64,000 nt of DNA from Lederbergia citrea (GCF_018343525.1 NZ_JAGYPH010000002.1:992001-1056000); one strand, 5' to 3'. Counted from the stretch's first letter, positions 1 through 9,055 are shown. A program made the numbers and translations. Notes: generated by a model not told the origin, from the letters alone.

Positions 1-581
1 TTAAATGATTTATCACATAAGGCGTAGGTGAGGTAACCGCCAATACTCCATAATATGATCGAGCTAATAGGTATAACATAACTGATTAAAACTGTTAGCA
101 GCAGGATCAAAATGCAACGAATCGTCACCCATAACTGACTAATAGAAAATAAAAAGGAATTCTTAATGATCAAGGTCCAACGCATTTTATAGTGGACCAT
201 AACCGGAAATAAATAAATCGTGGTCATTACGAAAAATAAACAGATAAATAATAAGGATGAAACCATAATGATTTTTGCTATTCCCGACATTTGCAAACTA
301 ATATTGATATTAAAATAGAATAATAGTGCAAAAACAAACCAAAGAAGGCCTAATAAAAAGCTTTGTTTAAAATTTTCTTTGAAATAAACAAAGAAGCTTT
401 TGAAAACACCACTATCCTTTTTTTGCACCCACTGTCTGACAACACCGAACATAGCGGCTGTTGCTGGGAATATGGTAATGATCGGTATACACATCAAAAA
501 CCATAATAAATTTAACAAAAAGAAATTGGTAAACTTTTCTAAAAAACGGTAGAAACCGCTATCAATACTGAAAATATTCAT
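1..581 (-). CDS. DUF624 (YesL-like) membrane protein, 3' end cut by window
   Basis: The reading frame is open on the minus strand from an ATG at 581 to the window edge, giving 193 codons without a stop. It starts MNIFSIDSGFYRFLEKF and has about five hydrophobic segments, with the PxxTxFPATAAMFGVVRQW region typical of the DUF624 family (B. subtilis YesL, roughly 210 residues), so only a short C-terminus is missing. A GGATGAGG ribosome binding site precedes the ATG. YesL-type genes usually sit beside CUT1 sugar importers, as here, where it is divergent from the importer cluster. Its molecular function is unknown. Confidence 0.8.
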   Translation of the reverse strand, partial: MNIFSIDSGFYRFLEKFTNFFLLNLLWFLMCIPIITIFPATAAMFGVVRQWVQKKDSGVFKSFFVYFKENFKQSFLLGLLWFVFALLFYFNINISLQMSGIAKIIMVSSLLFICLFFVMTTIYLFPVMVHYKMRWTLIIKNSFLFSISQLWVTIRCILILLLTVLISYVIPISSIILWSIGGYLTYALCDKSF

Positions 582-684
582 TCGCCTCATCCTTACTTAT
601 CAAAGTCTATGTTATTAAAAAATACCATGAATATTCTAAAAAGGCAATATTCCGAATATCGAATCATTTTTTGTAATAGATTGG

Positions 685-713
685 TTGCATAATAATCGTT
701 TATATATTAATAT
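685..713 (+). promoter_or_regulatory. candidate sigma-A promoter of the first binding-protein gene
   Basis: TTGCAT at 685-690 and TAATAT at 708-713 are separated by 17 bp. The -10 element is weak (4 of 6). The palindrome at 729-742 would lie just past the expected transcription start, a usual place for a repressor. This is inference from spacing only. Confidence 0.4.
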
Positions 714-728
714 GAATTTACAGTTATA

Positions 729-742
729 TGAAATCGATTTCA
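729..742. promoter_or_regulatory. LacI/CcpA-type operator, perfect palindrome TGAAATCGATTTCA
   Basis: This is a 14-bp perfect palindrome 28 bp before the start codon of the first binding-protein gene. It fits the CcpA cre consensus TGWNANCGNTNWCA. It also differs at only one position from the site before the local LacI gene (5606-5619), so it may be the operator of that regulator. The sequence alone cannot separate CcpA from the local LacI protein. Confidence 0.65.
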
Positions 743-769
743 GATATCAGAATTTTTAGGAGGGTCAAA

Positions 770-2083
770 ATGAAAAAGAAATGGATGTTTGCTAAATTAG
801 CTCCAATGCTTCTTATTTTATTGCTTGTCATCTCAGGATGTGGCACGAGTGGAAGCAATTCAGGGAGTGGTTCAGGTGAAAAAAAGGTTAAATTAACGAT
901 GTCCGCTTGGGGCAATCCGACAGAACTTAAAGTATATCAGCGTGCACTTGATCAATATGAAAAAGAAAACCCTAACGTTGAAATCAAATTGATTCCAGTA
1001 CCAGGTGATAACTATGAGCAAAAGTTAATGACTCAGCTTTCAGGTGGACAAGCTACCGATGTTTTTTATGTCGGTGATACATATATGTCCAAACTCATTG
1101 ATACTGGTAAACTCGCTGAATTAAATCAGTTTTTAGAAGGATCAGAAAGCTATGTAAAAGCGGATGAGTTTCCTGACGGTATATGGGGCGCATCCAAAAA
1201 AGACGATAAAATATACGGCATAACGGTTGATAGTAACCCATTCCTCATGTACTACAACAAAAAGGTTTTGAAAGAAGCTGGTGTCGAAAAAACTCCTCAA
1301 GAATATTTTGATGAGGGGAAATGGAATTGGGACACTTTCGCTGAAGTGACTGGAAAGCTCCATGCTGCAGGGAAAAAAGGTTTTGTAGCTGAAAAAGCTG
1401 GGGTCCATACCCTTTCTTGGGTTTGGACTAATGGGGGACAACTGTTTGATGATGAAGGGAATTTCATCTTAGACAAAAATGAAAAAGCACAGGAAGCATT
1501 TAAATATGTAAATGATATGGTCGAAAAAGGAAACTTCACATATGCGGGATCTTTGCCTAAAGGTCAAGGTGGAGACGCTATGTTTATGTCCAATCAAGTG
1601 GGATTTGTAGCTGCTGGACGCTGGTTAACACCGATGTTCAGTGAAAATAAATCAATAGAATTCGATTATATTCCTTGGCCGACGAATACAGGAAATAAAA
1701 TGGAGCCAGCGGCAATTGCCACTGCATTCATGTCAGTAAGTAAGGATTCCAAAAACTTGGAAGAAGCAATGAAGTTTTTATCTTTCTACACATCTAAAGA
1801 AGGACAAAAAACCCGTCTTGCTGATAACGGGAATGCGATTCCTTCTATTAATGGGATCGATGAAATTGTTACTGAAGCTGAAGTGCCGGAGCATTCTAGC
1901 TATTTAGTCGATACTCGAGATATTGGAATTGTTGATGATAAGCTAATGTCAGTTCCGGGATTAGAAAAAGAAATAGCTGACATTATGGATCTTATGTATC
2001 TTGGAAAACAAGATGCAACGAAGACAATGGACAAAGTTACTAAAAAAGCGAATGAAATGATCGACGAGTATAAAAAGAGGTAA
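770..2083 (+). CDS. CUT1 sugar ABC transporter substrate-binding lipoprotein (copy 1)
   Basis: This is a 437-residue extracellular sugar-binding protein. A signal peptide ends in the lipobox VISGC with the lipidated cysteine at residue 24, followed by a Ser/Gly-rich linker and a family 1 solute-binding fold (AWGNPTE near residue 46, NPNVEIKLIPVPGDNYEQKL). The ATG at 770 is chosen because TAGGAGGG stands 4-12 bp before it; an in-frame ATG at 728 lies over the operator and has no ribosome binding site. It is the most divergent of three paralogues here (others at 4081 and 6655). It probably serves the permeases at 2179 and 3038. The ligand is unknown; YesO-like oligosaccharide binders are the nearest type I recall. 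Confidence 0.88.
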   Translation: MKKKWMFAKLAPMLLILLLVISGCGTSGSNSGSGSGEKKVKLTMSAWGNPTELKVYQRALDQYEKENPNVEIKLIPVPGDNYEQKLMTQLSGGQATDVFYVGDTYMSKLIDTGKLAELNQFLEGSESYVKADEFPDGIWGASKKDDKIYGITVDSNPFLMYYNKKVLKEAGVEKTPQEYFDEGKWNWDTFAEVTGKLHAAGKKGFVAEKAGVHTLSWVWTNGGQLFDDEGNFILDKNEKAQEAFKYVNDMVEKGNFTYAGSLPKGQGGDAMFMSNQVGFVAAGRWLTPMFSENKSIEFDYIPWPTNTGNKMEPAAIATAFMSVSKDSKNLEEAMKFLSFYTSKEGQKTRLADNGNAIPSINGIDEIVTEAEVPEHSSYLVDTRDIGIVDDKLMSVPGLEKEIADIMDLMYLGKQDATKTMDKVTKKANEMIDEYKKR

Positions 2084-2115
2084 AATAAACGACTAAATAA
2101 AAGAATGAAAGAAGT

Positions 2116-2144
2116 GGGAGAAGGGTCCAGGGGGGCCCCTCCCC
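2116..2144 (+). other. GC-rich hairpin between binding-protein and permease genes
   Basis: GGGAG-AA-GGG can pair with CCC-CTCCC across a GC-rich loop, and there is no U-tract. Such intercistronic stems often protect the upstream message or attenuate read-through, so that binding protein is made in excess over permease. Function is inferred. Confidence 0.4.
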
Positions 2145-2178
2145 GTTACTTTCACTAGTTTGAGAGGGTGACTTCATC

Positions 2179-3048
2179 ATGAGAAAGAATAATACACTCT
2201 GGGGTTATATCTTTTTGACTCCGCAATTGCTGGGACTCATCGCCTTTGCCCTTATCCCACTTTGCTTCGCTTTTGTTCTAAGTTTTATGAACTGGGATGG
2301 TTTCGGTGCAAAAACGTTTATTGGACTAGATAACTTTATGGGACAATTTAAAAATCCTGTCTTTTGGAAAGCATTATGGAATACCGTTTTATACACAATT
2401 CTCTATATTCCTGTCGGCATTACTCTTTCTATGGTACTTGCCATCGCTTTAAATAAAATTAGAGGTAAAGAGCTATACAGGATATTCTTTTTCATGCCGG
2501 TCATCACTAGTTCCGTTTCAGTCGGTGTAATCTGGATGTGGATTTTAAATGGTGATTTCGGAATTTTAAATCAATTCCTTGCCAACTTTGGAATTGCTGG
2601 ACCACAATGGCTTACAGATACGCGTTGGGTAATGGTTTCTATCGCAATCCTAAGTATTTGGTGGCAGCTAGGTTATAATATGGTTATTTTCTTAGCTGGA
2701 CTACAAGGAATTTCATCCAGTTATTATGAAGCGGCCGAAATTGACGGTGCTTCCAAGTTTCAAAAATTTAGACATATTACGTTGCCGCTCCTATCGCCAA
2801 CAACATTTTTCGTTACGATTATGGCGATAATCGGATCATTCCAAGTTTTCGACCAAGCATTCGTTATGACAAGTGGGGGACCAGCAAAGGCAAGTTATAC
2901 CCTCGTTTATCACATATATGAGACGGCTTTTATTAACTTTAGAATGGGTGAAAGCTCTGCGGCGGCAATGATCTTGTTCGTCATCATCTTGATATTTACC
3001 CTCATTCAATTTAGAGTTTCGAAAAGGTGGGTTCATTATGAAGGCTAA
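2179..3048 (+). CDS. CUT1 sugar ABC transporter permease, MalF type (pair 1)
   Basis: This 289-residue inner-membrane permease has six predicted helices, starting with FLTPQLLGLIAFALIPLCF. The EAA loop, which docks the ATPase, reads YYEAAEIDGASKFQKFRHITLPLL at about residues 177-200. The ATG at 2179 follows GAGAGGGTGA. Its 3' end overlaps the next permease gene by 11 bp, indicating translational coupling. It is a close paralogue of the gene at 8186. No ATPase gene is nearby, so a shared MsmX-like ATPase elsewhere is probably used. Confidence 0.9.
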   Translation: MRKNNTLWGYIFLTPQLLGLIAFALIPLCFAFVLSFMNWDGFGAKTFIGLDNFMGQFKNPVFWKALWNTVLYTILYIPVGITLSMVLAIALNKIRGKELYRIFFFMPVITSSVSVGVIWMWILNGDFGILNQFLANFGIAGPQWLTDTRWVMVSIAILSIWWQLGYNMVIFLAGLQGISSSYYEAAEIDGASKFQKFRHITLPLLSPTTFFVTIMAIIGSFQVFDQAFVMTSGGPAKASYTLVYHIYETAFINFRMGESSAAAMILFVIILIFTLIQFRVSKRWVHYEG

Positions 3049-3925
3049 TACAGTTGTGACGAATAAGAGCGATATTAACCCAGCTCATCATCCAGGAAAA
3101 AAGAAGATTCAACTTTCAACACTACTCGTTCATTTATTGATCATTTTAGGTTCGGCAATTATGATTTTCCCTTTCCTGTGGTCAATAAGCAGTTCCTTAA
3201 AAGATATTTCGCAAATTTTTATCGTACCACCGGATTTTATTCCAAAGCCGTTTGTTTGGTCTAATTACCCAGCGTCTTTACAAGCGATGCCGTTTGGATT
3301 GGCGTACTGGAATAGCTTTTACATCACCGTTCTCGTAGTAGGTGTTCAGCTATTTACAGCATCAATGGCCGCTTATGCGTTTGCGAAAATTCGCTTTCGC
3401 GGATCCAACTTTTTGTTCATTTTCTTTTTGGCAACAATGATGATTCCAAAGCAGGTCACCATGATTCCAACCTTTATGATCATGGATTGGATCGGCTGGT
3501 TGGATACTCATTTAACTTTAATTGTCCCAGGAGCATTATTTAATGCGTTTGCCGTATTCCTATTACGACAATTTATTATGGGCATACCAAATGAATTGGA
3601 AGAAGCAGCGGTGATGGATGGGGCAGGTCCACTCAGAGTTTATTGGAGCGTTATTTTACCATTAGTCAAACCAGCATTAGCTGCAGTTGGTATCTTTATT
3701 TTCATGGGCTCTTGGAATAACTTCTTGGAGCCATTGATTTATTTGAGTACACCAGAGCTGTTTACAGTGCCGTTACTATTAAACTACTTCAAAGGACTTT
3801 ATGTAACAGACTGGGCATTAATGATGGCGGGCTCAACGATCTCAATCATTCCAGTTCTGATTATCTATATCTTTGCACAGAAACATATAATTGAAGGTGT
3901 AGCGTTGACTGGAATTAAAGGATAA
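3038..3925 (+). CDS. CUT1 sugar ABC transporter permease, MalG type (pair 1)
   Basis: This 295-residue permease has about six helices and the EAA motif LEEAAVMDGAGPLRVYW. It overlaps the preceding permease by 11 bp and ends the cassette before a strong terminator. From about residue 47 onward the protein is almost identical to the copy at 9045, while the N-terminal cytoplasmic 45 residues differ. Part of the DNA is identical in the two copies (3332-3453 equals 9342-9463), which suggests recent gene conversion. Confidence 0.9.
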   Translation: MKANTVVTNKSDINPAHHPGKKKIQLSTLLVHLLIILGSAIMIFPFLWSISSSLKDISQIFIVPPDFIPKPFVWSNYPASLQAMPFGLAYWNSFYITVLVVGVQLFTASMAAYAFAKIRFRGSNFLFIFFLATMMIPKQVTMIPTFMIMDWIGWLDTHLTLIVPGALFNAFAVFLLRQFIMGIPNELEEAAVMDGAGPLRVYWSVILPLVKPALAAVGIFIFMGSWNNFLEPLIYLSTPELFTVPLLLNYFKGLYVTDWALMMAGSTISIIPVLIIYIFAQKHIIEGVALTGIKG

Positions 3926-3933
3926 AATTTTAA

Positions 3934-3974
3934 AAAAAGCTAGTGATTTTTGATAAAAATCACTAGCTTTTTTT
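3934..3974 (+). terminator. intrinsic terminator after permease pair 1
   Basis: AAAGCTAGTGATTTTT pairs with AAAAATCACTAGCTTT around a GATA loop, followed by a T-run. It closes the first importer cassette. Confidence 0.9.
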
Positions 3975-4041
3975 ATAAGAAAAATCTTTTTTTTTGTCTA
4001 TTACTATTGTGTATTCTGAAAATATAGACTATTATTTATTT

Positions 4042-4055
4042 TGAAAGCGCTTACG
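4042..4055. promoter_or_regulatory. cre-like CcpA site upstream of binding-protein copy 2
   Basis: TGAAAGCGCTTACG matches the cre consensus TGWNANCGNTNWCA at 13 of 14 positions and contains the AAGCGCTT core typical of CcpA sites. It lies 26 bp before the ATG at 4081, so binding would give carbon catabolite control of this gene. Confidence 0.55.
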
Positions 4056-4080
4056 AATATAAAAAAGGGGGGTTTTTACA

Positions 4081-5424
4081 ATGAAAAAGAAATGGTCATT
4101 TTTAAAAGTAACTGCTTTGCTTCTCACATTGCTGCTACTCATTTCAGGTTGTAATTCCAGTGGTGGGGAGAAGACATCTGGCAGTAAAGGAGGATCCAAT
4201 TCGTCAGGATCATCCGATGGAAAGAAGGTCGAATTAACGATGGCCTCATGGGGAAACCCAGCAGAAATTAAGGTATTACAACGTGGTATAGATGCATATG
4301 AAAAGGATAATCCAAACGTTAAAATTAAGTTGATTCCTGTACCAGGCGACAATTATGAGCAAAAACTAATGACTGAGTTATCAGGCGGAAAAGCACATGA
4401 TGTCTTTTATGTTGGGGCTGAGACTATTGCGAAACTTATTGAAACTGGTAAAATTGCTGATTTAACAGAATTTCTTGATAGCTCCGCAAGTCACGTAAAG
4501 GCGGATGATTTTGCTGATGGTTTATGGGGAGCAGCGAGAAAAGATGGAAAAATTTACGGAGTTTCCGTTGATAATAACCCATTATTAATGTACTACAACA
4601 AAACAGTTCTTAAAGAAGCTGGGGTCGAAAAAACCCCTCAAGATTACTATGATGAAGGCAACTGGAATTGGGATACTTTTGCAGAGATTACTGGTAAAAT
4701 ACATGCTGCTGGAAAACGGGGCTTTGTTGCAGATAAATGGAGTGCGCATTTATTCTCTTGGGTTTGGTCTAACGGTGGCCAATTATACGATGATGAAGGA
4801 AATTATATATTGGCAGAAAATGAAAAAGCTAAAGAAGCATTTGAATATATTGATAAAATGATTAAAGGCGGAAACTTTACTTTTGCTGGATCCTTACCTA
4901 AAGGACAAGGTGCTGATGCTATGTTCATGTCCAATCAGGTAGGCTTTGTCGCTGCTGGTCGTTGGTTAACGCCAATGTTTAGTGAAAATAAATCACTAGA
5001 ATTCGATTACATTCCATGGCCAACGAATACTGGTAATAAAATGGAACCAGCGGCAATTGCGATCGCCTTTATGTCGGTGGCGAAGGATTCAAAAAATTTA
5101 GAAGAAGCAATGAAATTTATGTCTTTCTATGTTTCGGCTGAAGGTCAAAAGGCACGTCTCGCCGATAATGGAAATGCTGTACCATCCGTAAGTGGTGTAG
5201 ATGAATTGATTACAGGGGATGCAATTCCAGAGCATGCAAGCTATTTAATCGATGCTCGTGAAATCGGGATTGTTGATGACAAACAAGTGCTAGTTCCAGG
5301 CTTGGATAAAGAACTAGCAGACATAATGGATTTGATGCTTCTAGGAAAACAGGATGCTGATAAGACAATTGATGCTATGTCTAAAAAAGCAAAAGAGATG
5401 ATTGAGGATTATAAGAATAAGTAG
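4081..5424 (+). CDS. CUT1 sugar ABC transporter substrate-binding lipoprotein (copy 2, no own permeases)
   Basis: This 447-residue binding lipoprotein has the lipobox LISGC with the cysteine at residue 24, then a Gly/Ser-rich linker and a family 1 solute-binding fold with ASWGNPAEIKV and NPNVKIKLIPVPGDNYEQKL. It is much closer to the copy at 6655 than to that at 770. A terminator separates it from the first cassette and another follows it, so it is a single-gene unit with its own cre-like site. It has no permease gene of its own and may feed either permease pair with a different ligand range. Confidence 0.88.
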   Translation: MKKKWSFLKVTALLLTLLLLISGCNSSGGEKTSGSKGGSNSSGSSDGKKVELTMASWGNPAEIKVLQRGIDAYEKDNPNVKIKLIPVPGDNYEQKLMTELSGGKAHDVFYVGAETIAKLIETGKIADLTEFLDSSASHVKADDFADGLWGAARKDGKIYGVSVDNNPLLMYYNKTVLKEAGVEKTPQDYYDEGNWNWDTFAEITGKIHAAGKRGFVADKWSAHLFSWVWSNGGQLYDDEGNYILAENEKAKEAFEYIDKMIKGGNFTFAGSLPKGQGADAMFMSNQVGFVAAGRWLTPMFSENKSLEFDYIPWPTNTGNKMEPAAIAIAFMSVAKDSKNLEEAMKFMSFYVSAEGQKARLADNGNAVPSVSGVDELITGDAIPEHASYLIDAREIGIVDDKQVLVPGLDKELADIMDLMLLGKQDADKTIDAMSKKAKEMIEDYKNK

Positions 5425-5462
5425 AAGTTTATAAGAAATCTCATTGAAAATGAGAAACTATG

Positions 5463-5488
5463 AGGGCGGTGATTCACTGCCCTTTTTA
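5463..5488 (+). terminator. intrinsic terminator after binding-protein copy 2
   Basis: AGGGCGGTG pairs with CACTGCCCT around an ATT loop, followed by TTTTT. It isolates the gene at 4081 from the LacI unit. Confidence 0.85.
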
Positions 5489-5605
5489 CATATCTCGTAA
5501 AATACCATTTTTTTACGACAAGATAATTAAATATACAGACTTTTTTCACATTACCTATTGCATATTTTAAAAGAATAGATTAATATTCTACTTGTAAGCG
5601 ATTTA

Positions 5606-5619
5606 TGAAACCGATTTCA
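5606..5619. promoter_or_regulatory. LacI-type operator before the lacI-like gene
   Basis: TGAAACCGATTTCA has matching TGAAA/TTTCA arms, and it also satisfies the cre consensus. It lies 22 bp before the TTG start of the LacI family gene. It matches the site at 729-742 except for one base, which suggests autoregulation and control of both cassettes by the same protein. A weaker cre-like TGTAAGCGATTTAT sits at 5593-5606. Confidence 0.6.
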
Positions 5620-5641
5620 ACCCGATAGGGAGGGGGGGAAT

Positions 5642-6634
5642 TTGCCTACTATCTCCGACGTGGCAAGTTTAGCTGGATTATCTAGAGCAACAGTTTCGAG
5701 AGTAATTAATAATCACCCTTATGTGACAAAAGAAAAAAAGGAACTAGTCATGGATGCAATGAAACAATTGGGGTATTTTCCAAACACCTCTGCGCAAAAT
5801 CTTAGAAAACAAAAGACAGATACCATTGCTGTACTAGTTCCAAGATTGACCAATCCGTTTTTTACTCATTTAGTTGAAAGTTTAGAAGATAGGGCAGCGG
5901 AATATGGTCTCCAGATTTTAATCTGTAACACGAAGTATGACAAAAAAAGAGAATTGGAATTCTTGTATTTATTAAAAACAAAGCAAGTTGACGGAATTAT
6001 TATGACTTCGATTGAAAATAATTGGAGTCAAATTGAAGAAATCACGATGAATGGCCCAATTGTTCTTTGCAATGAGTATATCACTGGTGCAAATGTCTCC
6101 TCTGTCCGCTTGAATCAACTAGAAGGGGGCTATATCGGAACCCATCATTTAATTCAAAAAGGGCATACGAAAATAGGGTATTGCTGGGGGGGAGTCCTAA
6201 GCGGTCTTTCTTATGATCGATTCGAAGGTTATAGAAAAGCGCTGGCGGGACAAGGGTTATCCATTAATGAGAATTGGTTATTTGAAGGCGTATTTAGCAT
6301 TGACGATGGCCGCAGGGTATTGAATGAAATATCCGAAATGTATGATAGGCCGACTGCCCTTTTTACCGGCAGTGATGAAGTAGCTGCAGGAATCATTTCC
6401 GAAGCAAAGAAAAAGGGGTTACATGTACCAGGCGATATTGCTGTTATCGGTTTCGATGATCAGCCCATAGCAGAAGTGATAGAGCCGGCGCTTACAACGA
6501 TTCGTCAACCTATTAGTGAAATAGGGAAAAAAACAATGGAAGTCATGATCGAATTGCTTTCAAAGAAAAATCAATCAGACGAGCATCAGATTTACGAGCT
6601 ACCGTTACAACTTATTGCTAGAGAATCAAGTTGA
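5642..6634 (+). CDS. LacI family transcriptional regulator
   Basis: This is a 330-residue repressor-type protein. Residues 3-22 form the LacI helix-turn-helix (ISDVASLAGLSRATVSRVIN), followed by a hinge (YFPNTSAQNLRKQ) and a periplasmic-binding-protein-like effector domain with TALFTGSDEVAAGI and DIAVIGFDDQP. The start is TTG after GGGAGGGGGG. It is 20 bp upstream of binding-protein copy 3, so it is cotranscribed with the second importer cassette. The effector is probably the imported sugar or a derivative. Confidence 0.92.
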   Translation: MPTISDVASLAGLSRATVSRVINNHPYVTKEKKELVMDAMKQLGYFPNTSAQNLRKQKTDTIAVLVPRLTNPFFTHLVESLEDRAAEYGLQILICNTKYDKKRELEFLYLLKTKQVDGIIMTSIENNWSQIEEITMNGPIVLCNEYITGANVSSVRLNQLEGGYIGTHHLIQKGHTKIGYCWGGVLSGLSYDRFEGYRKALAGQGLSINENWLFEGVFSIDDGRRVLNEISEMYDRPTALFTGSDEVAAGIISEAKKKGLHVPGDIAVIGFDDQPIAEVIEPALTTIRQPISEIGKKTMEVMIELLSKKNQSDEHQIYELPLQLIARESS

Positions 6635-6654
6635 AATTAAAGAGGGGGATATTT

Positions 6655-7986
6655 ATGAAAAGGAAATGGTCGTTTTTAAAAGTTACTGCTTTGTTTCTGA
6701 CGTTGCTGCTTGTCGTTACTGGATGTAGTTCTGGCGGTGGGAAGAAGACATCTAGCAATGAAGGAGGATCTGGATCCTCGGATGGCAAAAAGGTAGAATT
6801 GACAATGGCTGCATGGGGTAATCCGGCAGAAATTAAAGTGTATCAAAAAGGTCTTACTGAATATGAAAAACAAAATCCTAATGTCAAAATCAAGTTGATT
6901 CCTGTACCAGGCGACAACTATGAGCAAAAACTAATGACCGAGTTATCGGGTGGAAAAGCACATGATATCTTCTATGTTGGTGCTGAAACGATGCCTAAAC
7001 TCGTAGAAACAGGTAAAATTGCAGATTTAACAGAATTCCTTGAAAGCTCAGCAAGTCATGTAAAAGCAGATGAGTTTGCTGATGGTTTATGGGGAGCTGC
7101 AAGAAAAGATGGAAAAATATACGGAGTTTCCGTTGATAATAACCCGTTATTAATGTACTACAACAAAAAAGTTCTTGCAGAAGCGGGAATAGATAAATCA
7201 CCACAAGAATACTTCGACGAAGGTAACTGGAATTGGAAAACTTTCGAAGAAATGACTGGAAAACTTAAAGCTGCTGGAAAAAGAGGCTTTGTTGCAGATA
7301 AATGGAGTGCTCATTTATTCTCATGGGTTTGGTCTAACGGCGGCGATTTGTATGATGATGAAGCTAACTTTATTTTGGATGAGAACCCAAAAGCTCAAGA
7401 AGCATTTGAATTCCTTGATAAAAATATTAAAAGTGGAAACTTCACTTACACTGGATCCTTGCCTAAAGGACAAGGTGCGGATGCGATGTTCATGTCTAAC
7501 CAAGTTGGATTTGTTGCCGCTGGTCGTTGGTTAACACCAATGTTTAGTGAAAATAAATCATTGGAATTCGACTATATTCCTTGGCCGACGAATACAGGTA
7601 ATAAAATGGAGCCAGCTGCGATTGCAATCGCATATATGTCAGTCGCTAAAGATTCTAAGAATGTTGAAGAAGCAATGAAATTTATGTCTTACTATACATC
7701 AGCAGAAGGTCAGAAAGCTCGCCTTGCTGGTAACGGTAACGCGGTTCCATCTGTAAACGGTGTAGATGAATTGATTACGGATGATGCAATTCCAGAGCAC
7801 GCAAAATATTTGATCGATGCTCGTGAAATCGGGGTTGTTGAGGACAAGCAAGTTCTAATCCCAGGCTTGGAAAAAGAACTTGGCGACATTATGGACCTTA
7901 TGTATCTTGGAAAACAAGATGCAGCTAAAACAATGGATGCTGTATCCAAAAAAGCGAAAGAAATGATCGAAGACTATAAGAAGTAA
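6655..7986 (+). CDS. CUT1 sugar ABC transporter substrate-binding lipoprotein (copy 3)
   Basis: This 443-residue lipoprotein has the lipobox VVTGC with the cysteine at residue 24, a Gly/Ser linker, and the same fold and signature segments as copies 1 and 2. The ATG at 6655 follows AGAGGGGGA; an upstream in-frame TTG at 6631 overlaps the stop of the LacI gene and is less likely. It belongs to the LacI, binding protein, permease, permease unit. Ligand-contacting differences among the three copies cannot be judged by eye. Confidence 0.88.
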   Translation: MKRKWSFLKVTALFLTLLLVVTGCSSGGGKKTSSNEGGSGSSDGKKVELTMAAWGNPAEIKVYQKGLTEYEKQNPNVKIKLIPVPGDNYEQKLMTELSGGKAHDIFYVGAETMPKLVETGKIADLTEFLESSASHVKADEFADGLWGAARKDGKIYGVSVDNNPLLMYYNKKVLAEAGIDKSPQEYFDEGNWNWKTFEEMTGKLKAAGKRGFVADKWSAHLFSWVWSNGGDLYDDEANFILDENPKAQEAFEFLDKNIKSGNFTYTGSLPKGQGADAMFMSNQVGFVAAGRWLTPMFSENKSLEFDYIPWPTNTGNKMEPAAIAIAYMSVAKDSKNVEEAMKFMSYYTSAEGQKARLAGNGNAVPSVNGVDELITDDAIPEHAKYLIDAREIGVVEDKQVLIPGLEKELGDIMDLMYLGKQDAAKTMDAVSKKAKEMIEDYKK

Positions 7987-8014
7987 AAAATAACATGAAT
8001 AGAAAATTGAAAGA

Positions 8015-8037
8015 AGGGAGACTGTCTCCCTTTTTTT
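8015..8037 (+). terminator. intrinsic terminator inside cassette 2 (attenuator candidate)
   Basis: AGGGAG pairs with CTCCCT (extendable to 8 bp) and is followed by seven T residues. It lies between the binding-protein gene and its permeases, so partial termination would lower permease expression relative to the binding protein. Confidence 0.75.
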
Positions 8038-8041
8038 AATA

Positions 8042-8168
8042 GTTTTGGCTAGCGCAAGCGGCTGGCCCATCGAGGTCAAAAACCAGCAACCAACGAAGTC
8101 AAAGAGCAGACTTCATTGGTTAAAGAACATTTTTGCCTGAGGCTAATCAATGTGCTTGCGCTTTTCTA
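8042..8168. repeat. dispersed Bacillus intergenic repeat, copy 1 (complete, with central hairpin)
   Basis: The element begins GGCTAGCGCAAGCGGCTGGC, carries a central hairpin (AACCAACGAAGTC pairing with GACTTCATTGGTT, loop AAAGAGCA) and ends GTGCTTGCGCTTTTCTA. The ends resemble copies at 23934, 38588 and 44831. It resembles a repeat I recall from other Bacillaceae intergenic regions. Here it interrupts a transport operon. Confidence 0.6.
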
Positions 8169-8185
8169 TATGAGAGGGTGATTTC

Positions 8186-9055
8186 GTGAGAAAGAATAAT
8201 AATCTTTGGGGTTATCTCTTTTTAACTCCGCAATTGCTGGGGCTTGTCGCATTTGCTCTTATCCCACTTGGCTTTGCCTTTGTGCTTAGTTTTACGAATT
8301 GGGATGGCTTTGGTGCAAAAACGTTTATTGGGCTCGAAAATTTCATTGGTCAATTTAAGAATCCAGTCTTTTGGAAGGCATTATGGAATACCGTCTTATA
8401 CACGATTCTTTATGTTCCTTTTGGTATAGCTCTTTCACTGCTCCTCGCACTTGCCTTGAATAAAATTAAAGGTAAAGAGTTTTATCGGATTTTCTTTTTT
8501 ATGCCAGTAATTACTAGCTCTGTTTCTGTCGGTGTAATCTGGATGTGGATTTTAAACGGTGACTTCGGAATTTTAAATCAATTTCTTGCCAACTTTGGAA
8601 TTGCTGGACCACAATGGCTTACAGATACGAGTTGGGTAATGATTTCGATTGCCATCCTGAGTATTTGGTGGCAGGTAGGTTACAATATGGTTATTTTTCT
8701 AGCCGGACTTCAAGGAGTTTCGAATAGTTATTATGAAGCCGCTGAAATTGACGGGGCTTCCAGGTTTCAAAAATTCAGACATATTACTTTACCACTCATA
8801 TCTCCGACAACATTTTTTGTCACGATTATGTCGATTATCGGTTCCTTCCAAGTCTTTGACCAAGCTTTCGTTATGACAGGCGGCGGACCGGCAAAAGCGA
8901 GCTATACGCTTGTGTTCCATATTTACGAATCGGCTTTTATGAACTTTAGGATGGGTGAAAGCTCTGCGGCAGCGATGATTTTATTTGTCATTATTTTGAT
9001 ATTTACACTCATTCAATTTAGTGTCTCAAAGAGGTGGGTTCATTATGAGGGCTAA
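8186..9055 (+). CDS. CUT1 sugar ABC transporter permease, MalF type (pair 2)
   Basis: This 289-residue permease has the same length as the gene at 2179 and is highly similar along its whole sequence. It carries the EAA loop YYEAAEIDGASRFQKFRHI. The start is GTG at 8186 after GAGAGGGTGA, whereas the paralogue uses ATG. It overlaps the next gene by 11 bp, exactly as in cassette 1. It forms the channel together with the protein at 9045 and presumably uses a shared ATPase encoded elsewhere. Confidence 0.9.
   Translation: MRKNNNLWGYLFLTPQLLGLVAFALIPLGFAFVLSFTNWDGFGAKTFIGLENFIGQFKNPVFWKALWNTVLYTILYVPFGIALSLLLALALNKIKGKEFYRIFFFMPVITSSVSVGVIWMWILNGDFGILNQFLANFGIAGPQWLTDTSWVMISIAILSIWWQVGYNMVIFLAGLQGVSNSYYEAAEIDGASRFQKFRHITLPLISPTTFFVTIMSIIGSFQVFDQAFVMTGGGPAKASYTLVFHIYESAFMNFRMGESSAAAMILFVIILIFTLIQFSVSKRWVHYEG

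Noticed and set aside
728..769. ATG at 728 as start of binding protein copy 1
   Set aside because: It lies on the operator palindrome, lacks a ribosome binding site and would put a charged extension before a normal lipoprotein signal peptide.
2116..2144. full intrinsic terminator after binding protein copy 1
   Set aside because: The stem is not followed by T residues, so it is listed as an intercistronic hairpin.
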